IMG/VR virus record: IMGVR_UViG_3300021964_000146 | Coordinates: 1-43,542 of that record | Length of the DNA stretch: 43,542 nucleotides | Direction: 5' to 3' (one strand) | Origin: a virus | In this document: positions 35,318 through 42,816 of the stretch, one piece after another | Numbering within the stretch: the first letter of the stretch is position 1 | Layout: each line of letters starts with the position of its first letter | The notes under the pieces: model-generated | The model's database searches: none | Told to the model about the DNA's origin: nothing | What the model saw: the letters and a program-made list of their open reading frames with translations, nothing else | Position numbers and translations under genes: made by a program

Positions 35318-36262
35318 TTATAACTCCTTAATTGTTATTACATCCGCTGATACAGGAGCCGTACCAAAGGTTAATGTAGTTCCTGATACAGTATAATCCG
35401 TAGTTGGCCTTTGGAAAACACCATTTAAAAATACTAAAACATTATCCACAGTTTGTCCGTCTGTCACTGTAAAACCTGTTGTTGAGCCATCACCAGTGTA
35501 TGCTCGTGTGTTACAAGTTAATTGACCCACACCGATTGTTTTGTTCGTAAGTGTTTGTGTGTCAATCGTACCTACTAATTCTTGGTCTGCACCAGCAGGT
35601 AATGTTAATGTATTTGTAACACCTTCACTATGAGGTTGAGGTACAATTTTTTGACCGTGTGTATTAACTTCACAGTTTAATTGTATTTGACCTCTAGTTG
35701 TTGAACCATCACCTCTAAATTCTGTAATATATGTGGCACTATCTACTAATAAGTTTCCAGAAGCGTTTGTTAAAGTTTCAGTCTGTAAACTTGTTAAACC
35801 TGTTACGGTACTATTTAGTGCTAAACTAACAGTATCACCTGACACCGTTGATGATAAATTTGAACCGCCTAAAATTCCTAAAGTATCAGAACCAGATGTA
35901 ATTGTTGCACTCGTTGAACTATCATCTACAATTGTTATACTTGTAGCAATTGTTGTGCTTCCACCTAAACTTACGGATGAACCGTTGATAGTAATTGCAC
36001 TATTTGTTAATGCTGAATTTCCAATATTACTTAAAGTATTATTAGAAGCATCTATAGTCTTATTTGTAAGAGTATCAGTTGTAGCACGGCCTACAACAGT
36101 ATCCGTGGCATTTGGAAAAGTTAAACTATATAATGTGCCAGCAGCACCTAATTTGTTATATAATTCAGTAAAGTTATCATTAATAAGGTCACCACCAGCT
36201 CGTATGGTAGTACCTGTTCCGTCATCTGCTACTGTACCAATGTTAATTGTTTGTTTTGCCAT
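35318..36262 (-). CDS. Repeat-type tail fibre protein
   Basis: The 314 residues begin AKQTINIGTVADDGTGTTIRAGGDLINDNFTELYNKLG, a conserved phage fibre head ('g...nDgtGd.lR.g...iN.NF.Ely..lg'). 'DTLTNKTIDASNNTLSNIGNSALTNSAITI' and 'DTQTLTNKTI' modules follow. The C-terminal TGDGSTTGFTVTDGQTVDNVLVFLNGVFQRPTTDYTVSGTTLTF...VITIKEL is closely similar to the modules at 10485 and 19317. It heads the inserted fibre unit behind a perfect late promoter. Fibre attachment through the N-terminal head is likely; receptor unknown. Confidence 0.75.
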   Translation of the reverse strand: MAKQTINIGTVADDGTGTTIRAGGDLINDNFTELYNKLGAAGTLYSLTFPNATDTVVGRATTDTLTNKTIDASNNTLSNIGNSALTNSAITINGSSVSLGGSTTIATSITIVDDSSTSATITSGSDTLGILGGSNLSSTVSGDTVSLALNSTVTGLTSLQTETLTNASGNLLVDSATYITEFRGDGSTTRGQIQLNCEVNTHGQKIVPQPHSEGVTNTLTLPAGADQELVGTIDTQTLTNKTIGVGQLTCNTRAYTGDGSTTGFTVTDGQTVDNVLVFLNGVFQRPTTDYTVSGTTLTFGTAPVSADVITIKEL

Positions 36263-36286
36263 TCGTTACTCTCTAAATTTCTCTAA

Positions 36287-36294
36287 TATTTATA
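36287..36294 (-). promoter_or_regulatory. Late promoter TATAAATA for the gp7-gp8 fibre insertion
   Basis: A perfect TATAAATA on the minus strand in the 41-base gap between gp7 and the fibre gene at 35318. The predicted leader is about 18 bases. Confidence 0.8.
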
Positions 36295-36303
36295 CAAGTT
36301 TTA

Positions 36304-39171
36304 TTAAAGTGTTGCGTCAAATGTTTCGTCTGTTGCGTCAAATGTTATATCTGTTGCGTCAAATTGTGAACCACTATAGACTACTTTAACCTCAGTAGGG
36401 TAAGCAATATATGTTTTGAAATTATCTATAGCATAATCTCTAATTTGAACACCCGTACCATTGATTGAAGTGTCATTAAAACCTTGTACTGTATGATTTG
36501 CCCATGCTGATAGTGTCATAGGTGTTATATAGTAATATGCTCCTGGAACACCCCCAGCTGATGTTGTTTGTGCATATGTGTGATTGCCACCAAACATATT
36601 TGATGTTGAAAATGGGTTATTATAAATGTCTAAATTACCCATTTTAGGTCCGCCATAAGCATAGCCTCTAATATAATCAGTATCTCTAACTGTAATATTG
36701 TATAAACTTCTTTGGTTTGTAATAATAATAGTGTAATCTTTTTTCAAAGTTACATCTCTTGTATTTGGTGTAAAGTGTTCACTTGTACTATCATCAAAAT
36801 CAGGATTTACACCTAATTCTGGATTAGCTCTTAAAGTTGTACCATCATCTTCTGTTCCTAATCTTCTACCAAAGATTGTAGAGAATAGTGTTGAAATAAC
36901 TCCGTAAATTGGACTTTCTTCAACACCTGAAATGATACCTTCAACTGGTGAAGTTATCTGAGCACTAATCTGTGATTGAATATTAACTTGACCTGTAAAG
37001 TAGAAACCAGATGTGTGCATAGTCTTTTTGAAACTATTTCTCCAGTCATTAATAGATTGACCAACTCTAATTACATATGAGAAGTCCTGATAATATAAAC
37101 TATCTTGTATTCTCATAGTGTTTTCAGAAACATGGCCGTCTTGGTTTACAAATGCGCCTGAAGTTACTGCAACTGCACCGACTGTTGTTGTAGCTGTAGC
37201 TTGGTCAGAATTTTTAACTGTACCTGTTGTTAAAAGTAAGTCATCAGTAATTGTTGTTTCATTAGCAAAAGTGCCTGTTGCATCAGTTAAAGTTAAGATG
37301 CCTCTATTAGAGTCAAAAGATACAACGGTACCTGTTACCACATTACCGTCACTATCTTCACCTGTTACTGTTCCATCAGTTGTAAAATCTCCAGTAACTC
37401 CTGTTACAATTACTTTTTTTCTTAAAGTTAAAATAGGAGAAGGTGACAATTCATATTGAGCTCCTGCTTCAACAACTTTTGATGTAATAATTCTACCTAT
37501 TTCACCACCATAACATAATATTTTTCCGTCATTCGTTTCACTTTCACTGTCAATTGTAATAACAGGAAGTTTATCGTAGTTATTTCCAGGATTTGTTAAA
37601 TAAACATCTGTAATATCTCCTGAACCAGTGCCTGCTTCTTGCACTAATTTATTGCCTGCGTAAGCATCACCTCTAATAGTTTCAGTTTCTAAAACTATAT
37701 GGTCAGTAATTGTAGATGTATCTGCTGTATCTTGTAATAGATATTCTAAATTGGCAAACTCTTGTGTTTCGCCTTCTTCCATAACAAGCTTAAATCCATC
37801 TTCTAATAAAAGAGTTCCCGGTTCATCTGTTTCTAATTCAATTGTATTGATACCTTCTTCAGCAGATTCTAATAATACAGAACCACTTCCATCTTCAAAT
37901 AATATTTGTAAATCTGTTCCGTCTTCAGGTGTAAATCCACCGTTAACGACAGAAACAAAACCAGCTGCACCAGAACCTGTAGTTCCTGTATTGTTAAATA
38001 TTAAATTATCACCAATCGAATAATCTGAACCTGAGTTACTAATATATAAATCTGTAATACCTCCACGACCAATATCATTAATTTGAATAATTGCACCTGT
38101 ACCACCAGCCGTTATTGAAATTGTTTCGTCTGTTTCATATAAAGTGCCGTCATTTGTAAAAGTAACTGCATCTGGAATACCTGTAATGTTAGCTTTAATA
38201 AATGTATCATCTTGGTCTGTAGCTGTTCCTCTAATTTCTTCACTTACAACAAATGTACCTACAATAGTTTCTCTATTTAAAATAAATTCAGATACTTCAT
38301 TAGTACCTATTCTGAATTTAAAAACATTTTCTACAATAGCTGTTGCGCCTGAAGTTAGACCGGTAATTTGTCTACCGATTAAATTTAATGGATTACCTAC
38401 AGAAGAAATAACTCTTAGAATTGTTTTAGCGTCCCATTTACCATCCGACACCCTTAACATCTGTTCTCTAGGATAAATTGTTTCAGAATTTAATCCGAAA
38501 AGTAATCTAAAAAATAGTTGATGTCCATTATCTGTACCTTTAGACAGATAGAGTGATTTGATATTTTTAATTAATTTTCTTTTATCAATACCGTCATCTA
38601 AAGTTTCAGGTAATGTATTTAAAAATTCATTTCTAAACTTAGTTAAAAAGTTTGAAATAACTTTATCAGGATCCCTAAAGTTTAATAACTCTTGTATGTT
38701 TGTTACAGGATTTGGTAGATAGTTGTTGACTATAGCTTTAGCATTAGATGATGAACCTGTTACAGATTCACCTATAATAAATTTATCTTGAGCTGCAATG
38801 TAAAGCTTGCCATTATCTAAATCTTCGGTTAGAATAGTGGATGTTGCTCCAGATGATTCACCTGTTATGGTTTCTCCTCTATTAAATTTTCCAAAGGTAG
38901 TATCTTCTAAAAGAATTTTATCACCACTATCTAATTGTGTTCTATCAGAATCTATACGAGAAGCATTTAATAATAAATTAGATACCGTGGTTGTTTCTGT
39001 TTCTAATCTTAGACCATCTGTATTTTCTACTTGTGTAACGGCCAATTCTGCCGATTCCATAAAAGTATAGTAAGCTTTTACAAACTCTAAAAATTTAGGA
39101 TGTTCTGAAACTACAAACTCTGGAGCTTGACTGTTTATGAGATTGGATATTTTATCAGTAAACTTTGCCAT
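36304..39171 (-). CDS. 7: Baseplate wedge protein gp7
   Basis: The 955-residue protein (T4 gp7: 1032) starts MAKFTDKISNLINSQAPEFVVSEHPKFLEFVKAYYTFME, the conserved N-terminus of marine T4-like gp7. Repeated 'F.rGEtItGe.SGAtstI' modules occur near residues 95-160. A core with FLTKFRNEFLNTLPETLDDGIDKRKLIKNIKSLYLSKGTDNGHQLFFRLLFG is very characteristic. The C-terminal third contains YQDFSYVIRVGQSINDWRNSFKKTMHTSGFYFTGQV. gp7 with gp6, gp8 and gp25 forms the wedge that drives baseplate rearrangement. It ends with three 'D(A/I)T..FDAT' repeats (DATDITFDATDETFDATL). Confidence 0.92.
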   Translation of the reverse strand: MAKFTDKISNLINSQAPEFVVSEHPKFLEFVKAYYTFMESAELAVTQVENTDGLRLETETTTVSNLLLNASRIDSDRTQLDSGDKILLEDTTFGKFNRGETITGESSGATSTILTEDLDNGKLYIAAQDKFIIGESVTGSSSNAKAIVNNYLPNPVTNIQELLNFRDPDKVISNFLTKFRNEFLNTLPETLDDGIDKRKLIKNIKSLYLSKGTDNGHQLFFRLLFGLNSETIYPREQMLRVSDGKWDAKTILRVISSVGNPLNLIGRQITGLTSGATAIVENVFKFRIGTNEVSEFILNRETIVGTFVVSEEIRGTATDQDDTFIKANITGIPDAVTFTNDGTLYETDETISITAGGTGAIIQINDIGRGGITDLYISNSGSDYSIGDNLIFNNTGTTGSGAAGFVSVVNGGFTPEDGTDLQILFEDGSGSVLLESAEEGINTIELETDEPGTLLLEDGFKLVMEEGETQEFANLEYLLQDTADTSTITDHIVLETETIRGDAYAGNKLVQEAGTGSGDITDVYLTNPGNNYDKLPVITIDSESETNDGKILCYGGEIGRIITSKVVEAGAQYELSPSPILTLRKKVIVTGVTGDFTTDGTVTGEDSDGNVVTGTVVSFDSNRGILTLTDATGTFANETTITDDLLLTTGTVKNSDQATATTTVGAVAVTSGAFVNQDGHVSENTMRIQDSLYYQDFSYVIRVGQSINDWRNSFKKTMHTSGFYFTGQVNIQSQISAQITSPVEGIISGVEESPIYGVISTLFSTIFGRRLGTEDDGTTLRANPELGVNPDFDDSTSEHFTPNTRDVTLKKDYTIIITNQRSLYNITVRDTDYIRGYAYGGPKMGNLDIYNNPFSTSNMFGGNHTYAQTTSAGGVPGAYYYITPMTLSAWANHTVQGFNDTSINGTGVQIRDYAIDNFKTYIAYPTEVKVVYSGSQFDATDITFDATDETFDATL

Positions 39172-39184
39172 CTGATATTACCCT

Positions 39185-41056
39185 TTATGTGTTGTAACTA
39201 GAAACTGTTGTATAACCTACACCTGCATCAGCAGAGCCGCCTACAAATGTATCCACTTCTACTGTGATTGTTGAGTTTGCTATGTCTATATTTAAAATTT
39301 GGTCTCTTACTGGTATAATATCGTTTGAATTTGGTTGAGTAGTAATTTCTAAAACTGAAGTGGTTGAACCTCTTACATTCTCTAAACTAGAAATACTTAA
39401 AGATGATATTGTAATTTGGCCTGTGTCATAATTTACTGTACCTTGTGTATTATTTACATAGTTTCTGGTAGAACCTGTTAAATAATATCTTCTAATATTT
39501 CCTAATCCATCATCATCAAGGAAATAAATTCTATCGTTTGTGTCACCAGAAACTTTAAAACCAGATGTTTCAATTACTCCACCTTGTGCTGATTTGTGTT
39601 CAGGATGTGGATTGTAAATGCCATTTCTAAAATAAATGTTATATCTAGCTGATGTATTTAATTGTGGAGATAATGTTTTTCTCATTCTTAAAGTTGTAAT
39701 ATTAGAAATAATACTAGCATCTGTATTATCAATTAAACCTGTAATTTTTGAATATCTAAAAACACCATCAAATTGATTTAAAGTATCTGTATTATAATTT
39801 GTCAATGTTGTTATGATATTTGATTTTAAAGTGTCAGCTGTTTTTGTTGTAGTATTTTGATTATATCTAACATTTGAATTTAAAAGAATAGTAGTTGTTT
39901 CGGGGTCAACAATTTCTGGTCTTACAGAAGCAACATTATATCTTTTTAATTGTGTAATAATACTTTGTTTAGTAGTATTAGTTAAGGTCGAACCTGAAGC
40001 AGCCTTTATTGCAATTTTAATTGCACCATAAACCGGAGTTTCATCATCTTCTCCGCCCCATGCACTCACTGATTGTGCATTTGGATATAATTGTTTTACC
40101 AAGGTTTCGTAATCAGTTGTTGTTACCGCTCTATCTTGTCTAGCGTATTGAAGTGGAGCATTATATCTAATAGATTCTTTTGATTGAGCAGCTGCGCCGC
40201 CTTGAGAATTTGATATTGTTGTAATTGATACATTTGAAAAACCATCAATATTACCAGATAATGTAAACACACTAGAACCGTTTGAGTCTGCTTGATTACT
40301 AACAATATATTCTAAAATTACAATATTGCCATCCGATAATGATTTTCCTAAAACACCATCTCCAAAATAAACTTCAAATCTATTGTTTTCTGTTTCTTGT
40401 AAAAAATAAACTTTTGATTCATTATTTAATTCTGAAAAACCAGAGGCTAATGAATAAACGGATGTTGTGGTATCTGAAACAGAATTTTGTATTGTTACTT
40501 TTAGTGTTGTTGTGTCTGCGTTTGCGCTTGGAATAATAAATCTCTGGTCAGCATCACTTGTATCTACAGTATATTTAAATGTTACCAGTGTACCTTCGTA
40601 AATGTTAACATTAGAAAAATTATAAACACCAGCAGTTGGTTGAATAGTGTAACTTTGATTTGTCACATATTCGTAAGATGTTCCATCAACTGTTGTTGTA
40701 AAAACTGTACCCTTATCCATCGTCAATGAAGCTGTGCCTGCTGTTACATTGTTAACTCTAATTGATATATTAGCAATAGGCGATTTTGGTGATGTTGGTG
40801 TATAACCTAACATCTTCGCTAAAGATACAATATTTTTTCTAATGTCAGCACTATCTAAGTACATTTCATTCGCCAACATATTAGCGTTGAATCCTAGGTA
40901 GTGGGTATTATAGGCAAGTAAATCTAAAAGAACGGCAAAACCAGAACCTTCAAAATCATAATCTTGGAATTCTGATTGGCCTTGTAAAAAGGTTTTTAAA
41001 TTCGCTTTGATATTGTCAAAGTCTAATTCTGATACTGATAATTTGTTGGATGCCAT
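39185..41056 (-). CDS. 6: Baseplate wedge protein gp6
   Basis: The 623-residue protein (T4 gp6: 660) has the classical start LSVSELDFDNIKANLKTFLQGQSEFQDYDFEGSGFAVLLDLLAYNTHYLGFNANMLANEMYLDSADIRKNIVSLAKMLGYTP, present in all T4-like gp6 and related to baseplate J proteins. Later motifs include FEVYFGDGVLGKSL and ESIRYNAPLQYARQDRAVTTTDYETLVKQLYPNAQSVSAWGGEDD. gp6 forms the iris-like ring of the inner baseplate. It lies 4 bases after gp25 and 13 bases before gp7, the conserved 25-6-7 order. Confidence 0.96.
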   Translation of the reverse strand: MASNKLSVSELDFDNIKANLKTFLQGQSEFQDYDFEGSGFAVLLDLLAYNTHYLGFNANMLANEMYLDSADIRKNIVSLAKMLGYTPTSPKSPIANISIRVNNVTAGTASLTMDKGTVFTTTVDGTSYEYVTNQSYTIQPTAGVYNFSNVNIYEGTLVTFKYTVDTSDADQRFIIPSANADTTTLKVTIQNSVSDTTTSVYSLASGFSELNNESKVYFLQETENNRFEVYFGDGVLGKSLSDGNIVILEYIVSNQADSNGSSVFTLSGNIDGFSNVSITTISNSQGGAAAQSKESIRYNAPLQYARQDRAVTTTDYETLVKQLYPNAQSVSAWGGEDDETPVYGAIKIAIKAASGSTLTNTTKQSIITQLKRYNVASVRPEIVDPETTTILLNSNVRYNQNTTTKTADTLKSNIITTLTNYNTDTLNQFDGVFRYSKITGLIDNTDASIISNITTLRMRKTLSPQLNTSARYNIYFRNGIYNPHPEHKSAQGGVIETSGFKVSGDTNDRIYFLDDDGLGNIRRYYLTGSTRNYVNNTQGTVNYDTGQITISSLSISSLENVRGSTTSVLEITTQPNSNDIIPVRDQILNIDIANSTITVEVDTFVGGSADAGVGYTTVSSYNT

Positions 41057-41060
41057 TTAC

Positions 41061-41486
41061 TTACCTAATTCTTTGTAGTGTTGTCGTAACAGAAACGGGA
41101 TTTGGTAAATTTAAAACATAAAAATTTACTTGTACATCAATTGCGTTTCTGTCAGGTTGTTCATTAACTGCGATACCAGAAACTCTTGCTCTTGGTTCAT
41201 AGTTGTCTAAAACTTCTTGTACTTTTCTTCTAATAAAAATACCAGTCAATGGTGTAAAGTTTTCAAATAATAATTCTCTTACACCACAACCTAATTCAGG
41301 ATGAAAAGGTCTTTCGTAAAAATTTGTTTGAACTAAGTTTTTAACACTTCGTTTTACAGCCTCAACATCTTCAATTTTAACCACATCATTAGTAACTGGA
41401 TGTCGTGTGAAATCAAGGTCAAGGTCTTTATAAGTCCTAACCGATTTTTTACTTTTATTTGTGCTTGAAGCATCATAACTTGCCAT
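41061..41486 (-). CDS. 25: Baseplate wedge protein gp25 (gpW/gp25 family)
   Basis: The 141-residue protein (T4 gp25: 132) contains LDLDFTRHPVTNDVVKIEDVEAVKRSVKNLVQTNFYERPFHPELGCGVRELLFE and the core EPR motif at about residues 97-99 (LDNYEPRARVSGIAV), the defining feature of gp25-like proteins in contractile systems. gp25 binds gp6 at the inner baseplate and couples to sheath initiation. The ATG has no visible Shine-Dalgarno. The perfect TATAAATA just upstream (41495-41502) would leave only about 3 untranslated bases, so this mRNA may be nearly leaderless. Confidence 0.94.
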   Translation of the reverse strand: MASYDASSTNKSKKSVRTYKDLDLDFTRHPVTNDVVKIEDVEAVKRSVKNLVQTNFYERPFHPELGCGVRELLFENFTPLTGIFIRRKVQEVLDNYEPRARVSGIAVNEQPDRNAIDVQVNFYVLNLPNPVSVTTTLQRIR

Positions 41487-41494
41487 AACGGTAA

Positions 41495-41502
41495 TATTTA
41501 TA
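41495..41502 (-). promoter_or_regulatory. Late promoter TATAAATA for gp25-gp6-gp7
   Basis: A perfect TATAAATA on the minus strand in the 30-base gap between the PAAR gene and gp25. Counting T4-style, transcription would begin near 41489, only 3 bases before the gp25 ATG. Confidence 0.7.
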
Positions 41503-41516
41503 CACCTTTTTAGAAA

Positions 41517-41819
41517 TTATCCTGCAAAAACATTGCCAGAACCAGAAGTCATAGCTCCTGCATCTGCACTATCACTTATTCGGCCTACAGGTATACTATT
41601 AATACGAACTGTACTAGAACCTGCATTTAAAAATTGTACATGAGGTGGGCAAGGTGGTATAGGTGGTGCTGGGTGTGATACTGTTGGCGCACCTACAACA
41701 ATTGCATTGATACCATTAACCTTAACAGTGCCGTCTGTATTAGATGATGCAATAGTAGTAGTACCTACACAAGCATGACCTGTTGATAATGAATCTCCTA
41801 CTCTACAAACTGCTGGCAT
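41517..41819 (-). CDS. 5.4: PAAR-repeat spike tip protein (gp5.4-like)
   Basis: The 100-residue protein has the PAAR layout. It begins AVCRVGDSLSTGHACVG, with SHPAPPIPPCPPHVQFLNAGSSTVRINSIPVGRISD in the middle, and closes with a glycine/serine end GSGNVFAG. His 15, Cys 17, His 49, Cys 57 and His 60 are candidate metal ligands at the cone apex. T4 gp5.4 (97 residues) is the PAAR tip of the central spike and contacts the outer membrane first during infection. It lies upstream of gp25. The hub lysozyme gp5 is not in this window. Confidence 0.88.
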   Translation of the reverse strand: MPAVCRVGDSLSTGHACVGTTTIASSNTDGTVKVNGINAIVVGAPTVSHPAPPIPPCPPHVQFLNAGSSTVRINSIPVGRISDSADAGAMTSGSGNVFAG

Positions 41820-42080
41820 CTAAGCCCTCGCTGCTTCTAATTTTGCCTTTTTAGCTAATCTTCTTTTTTCTGTTATAATCGCTTGTCTAATTTTTCTACC
41901 GATTGGTATTAATACATAGTGGCACATTTCTTGTCCCTTTTTACTAATATATTGAACTGCAATCTGAGTATCTTTATATTCTGATTGAACTGACCTAACA
42001 GCCTTCTTTAAACTTATTGCTTCTCTCTCATTTTCAACACCCTCATCATTCCAAAACTTAAATATTCTCATTTTTGACAT
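41820..42080 (-). CDS. Small basic hypothetical protein
   Basis: The 86-residue product (MSKMRIFKFWNDEGVENEREAISLKKAVRSVQSEYKDTQIAVQYISKKGQEMCHYVLIPIGRKIRQAIITEKRRLAKKAKLEAARA) has an N-terminal alpha/beta part and a strongly basic helical tail of alternating Lys/Arg and Ala. It directly abuts the PAAR gene and starts one base after the Cys-rich mini-gene. I recognise no family. The basic tail could bind nucleic acid or the inner membrane surface, but nothing in the sequence settles this. Confidence 0.6.
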   Translation of the reverse strand: MSKMRIFKFWNDEGVENEREAISLKKAVRSVQSEYKDTQIAVQYISKKGQEMCHYVLIPIGRKIRQAIITEKRRLAKKAKLEAARA

Positions 42081-42081
42081 T

Positions 42082-42243
42082 TTATGCTCCGTTAAATCCA
42101 GCTTCTCGCTCGGATTTGATTACTTGGTCACAACGGCAATGTTTACAACACTCGATTTCGTATTTTTCGCCGAATTCGCTTACTACTTCTTGTTTACAAG
42201 TGTTTCCACAGTGACAATCATGTCCACAATTATTACAACTCAT
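42082..42243 (-). CDS. 53-residue Cys/His-rich metal-binding (metallothionein-like) protein
   Basis: An ATG at 42241-42243 preceded by a GAGG ribosome site opens a 53-residue frame ending at TAA 42082-42084. It starts MSCNNCGHDCHCGNTCKQEV, has a charged spacer (VSEFGEKYEIE) and then CCKHCRCDQVIKSEREAGFNGA. It has nine Cys (3, 6, 10, 12, 16, 32, 33, 36, 38) and three His (8, 11, 35), grouped in two clusters. This is the composition of small bacterial metallothioneins and of treble-clef zinc knuckles, though no exact family match is claimed. It lies one base before the next gene. The likely role is Zn/Cu/Fe binding or a structural zinc protein. Confidence 0.7.
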   Translation of the reverse strand: MSCNNCGHDCHCGNTCKQEVVSEFGEKYEIECCKHCRCDQVIKSEREAGFNGA

Positions 42244-42268
42244 TTTTTACCTCTTTTACACTATTTAG

Positions 42269-42439
42269 TTAGAAATCACAGGCGATTTTTCCACTTCTCA
42301 ACTCAGTTTCAGCTAAATTATCTTTATTTTCTAACGCTGATTCGCCGATTCGCTCTAAATCTGGCGCAATTTTGCAATTTTTCACTGTTTCAGAGCAGGA
42401 AATCAGTAAAAAGAACATAAGTAGAACAAAATATTTCAT
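42269..42439 (-). CDS. 56-residue lipoprotein
   Basis: An ATG at 42437-42439 begins MKYFVLLMFFLLISCSETVK, a textbook lipoprotein signal: one Lys, a hydrophobic core of about 12 residues and the lipobox L-I-S-C with the lipidated Cys at 15. The mature part is only 42 residues, acidic, with Cys 22 and Cys 54. It could be an outer-membrane-anchored superinfection-exclusion or lysis (o-spanin-like) protein, but o-spanins are usually proline-rich and this one is not. No clear Shine-Dalgarno is visible. It is the first minus-strand gene left of the strand switch. Confidence 0.6.
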   Translation of the reverse strand: MKYFVLLMFFLLISCSETVKNCKIAPDLERIGESALENKDNLAETELRSGKIACDF

Positions 42440-42489
42440 AAATTGTTGATTTTACTTGCTTTTTTTCTTAATTTTTTTGTAAATAGTGC

Positions 42490-42518
42490 TTGACAAGGGT
42501 ATTTATCTAGTGTAGGAT
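42490..42518 (+). promoter_or_regulatory. Sigma70-type early promoter for the membrane-protein gene
   Basis: TTGACA (42490-42495), a 17-base spacer and TAGGAT (42513-42518) point rightward. The -35 is perfect and the -10 matches at 4 of 6 positions. The predicted start is near 42525, about 26 bases before the ATG at 42551. The spacer contains GATAAATA on the opposite strand. Confidence 0.7.
42500..42507 (-). promoter_or_regulatory. Possible late promoter (GATAAATA) for the leftward lipoprotein gene
   Basis: On the minus strand the bases read GATAAATA, one mismatch from TATAAATA and the same variant as upstream of gp20. It is 61 bases upstream of the lipoprotein ATG and lies wholly inside the spacer of the rightward sigma70 promoter. 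The variant also occurs inside genes, so evidence is moderate. Confidence 0.4.
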
Positions 42519-42550
42519 GTAAGTATAGTTAATAAAGAAAGGAAAACACT

Positions 42551-42739
42551 ATGAAAACACTAATTTCTTCAATTTTAATCGTTACAGGTATCATTATGAT
42601 GGCCGGTTCTGCTGGTGATTGTGATGGTAAATGTATGGAAAACGCAAATACCATCGGAGAGATGATTATGTACGCTTCGGCGGGTCTTGCAATGATGGCT
42701 TTTGGTGCTGTAATCGCAATTTCTGAAAAAAATTCATAA
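42551..42739 (+). CDS. Small two-helix membrane protein
   Basis: The 62-residue protein has two hydrophobic segments: residues 4-20 (LISSILIVTGIIMMAGS) and about 36-57 (GEMIMYASAGLAMMAFGAVIAI). A short loop with two Cys (DCDGKC, residues 23-28) separates them. It is a predicted inner-membrane hairpin. Early small membrane proteins of phages often modify host transport or block superinfection, but no family is recognised. A sigma70-type promoter (42490-42518) and an AAGGA ribosome site precede it. It is the first plus-strand gene after the switch. Confidence 0.7.
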   Translation: MKTLISSILIVTGIIMMAGSAGDCDGKCMENANTIGEMIMYASAGLAMMAFGAVIAISEKNS

Positions 42740-42756
42740 AAAAGTGAAAAAAGCTG

Positions 42757-42785
42757 TTGCCAAAGCTAAAATCATTTGATACAAT
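42757..42785 (+). promoter_or_regulatory. Sigma70-type early promoter for the gene at 42817
   Basis: TTGCCA (42757-42762), a 17-base spacer and TACAAT (42780-42785) point rightward, each hexamer matching the consensus at 5 of 6 positions. The predicted start is near 42792, with an AAAAGGA ribosome site just after. Confidence 0.7.
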
Positions 42786-42816
42786 ATACACATAAACTAG
42801 AAAAGGACAAAACACT

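Noticed and set aside
35733-36389. A 218-codon plus-strand open frame opposite the fibre gene at 35318 and the end of gp7.
   Set aside because: The Thr/Ser/Gly-rich repeats on the minus strand give few stops on the opposite strand. The frame lacks a ribosome site and reads as a Val/Pro/Ser-rich mirror of the fibre repeats.
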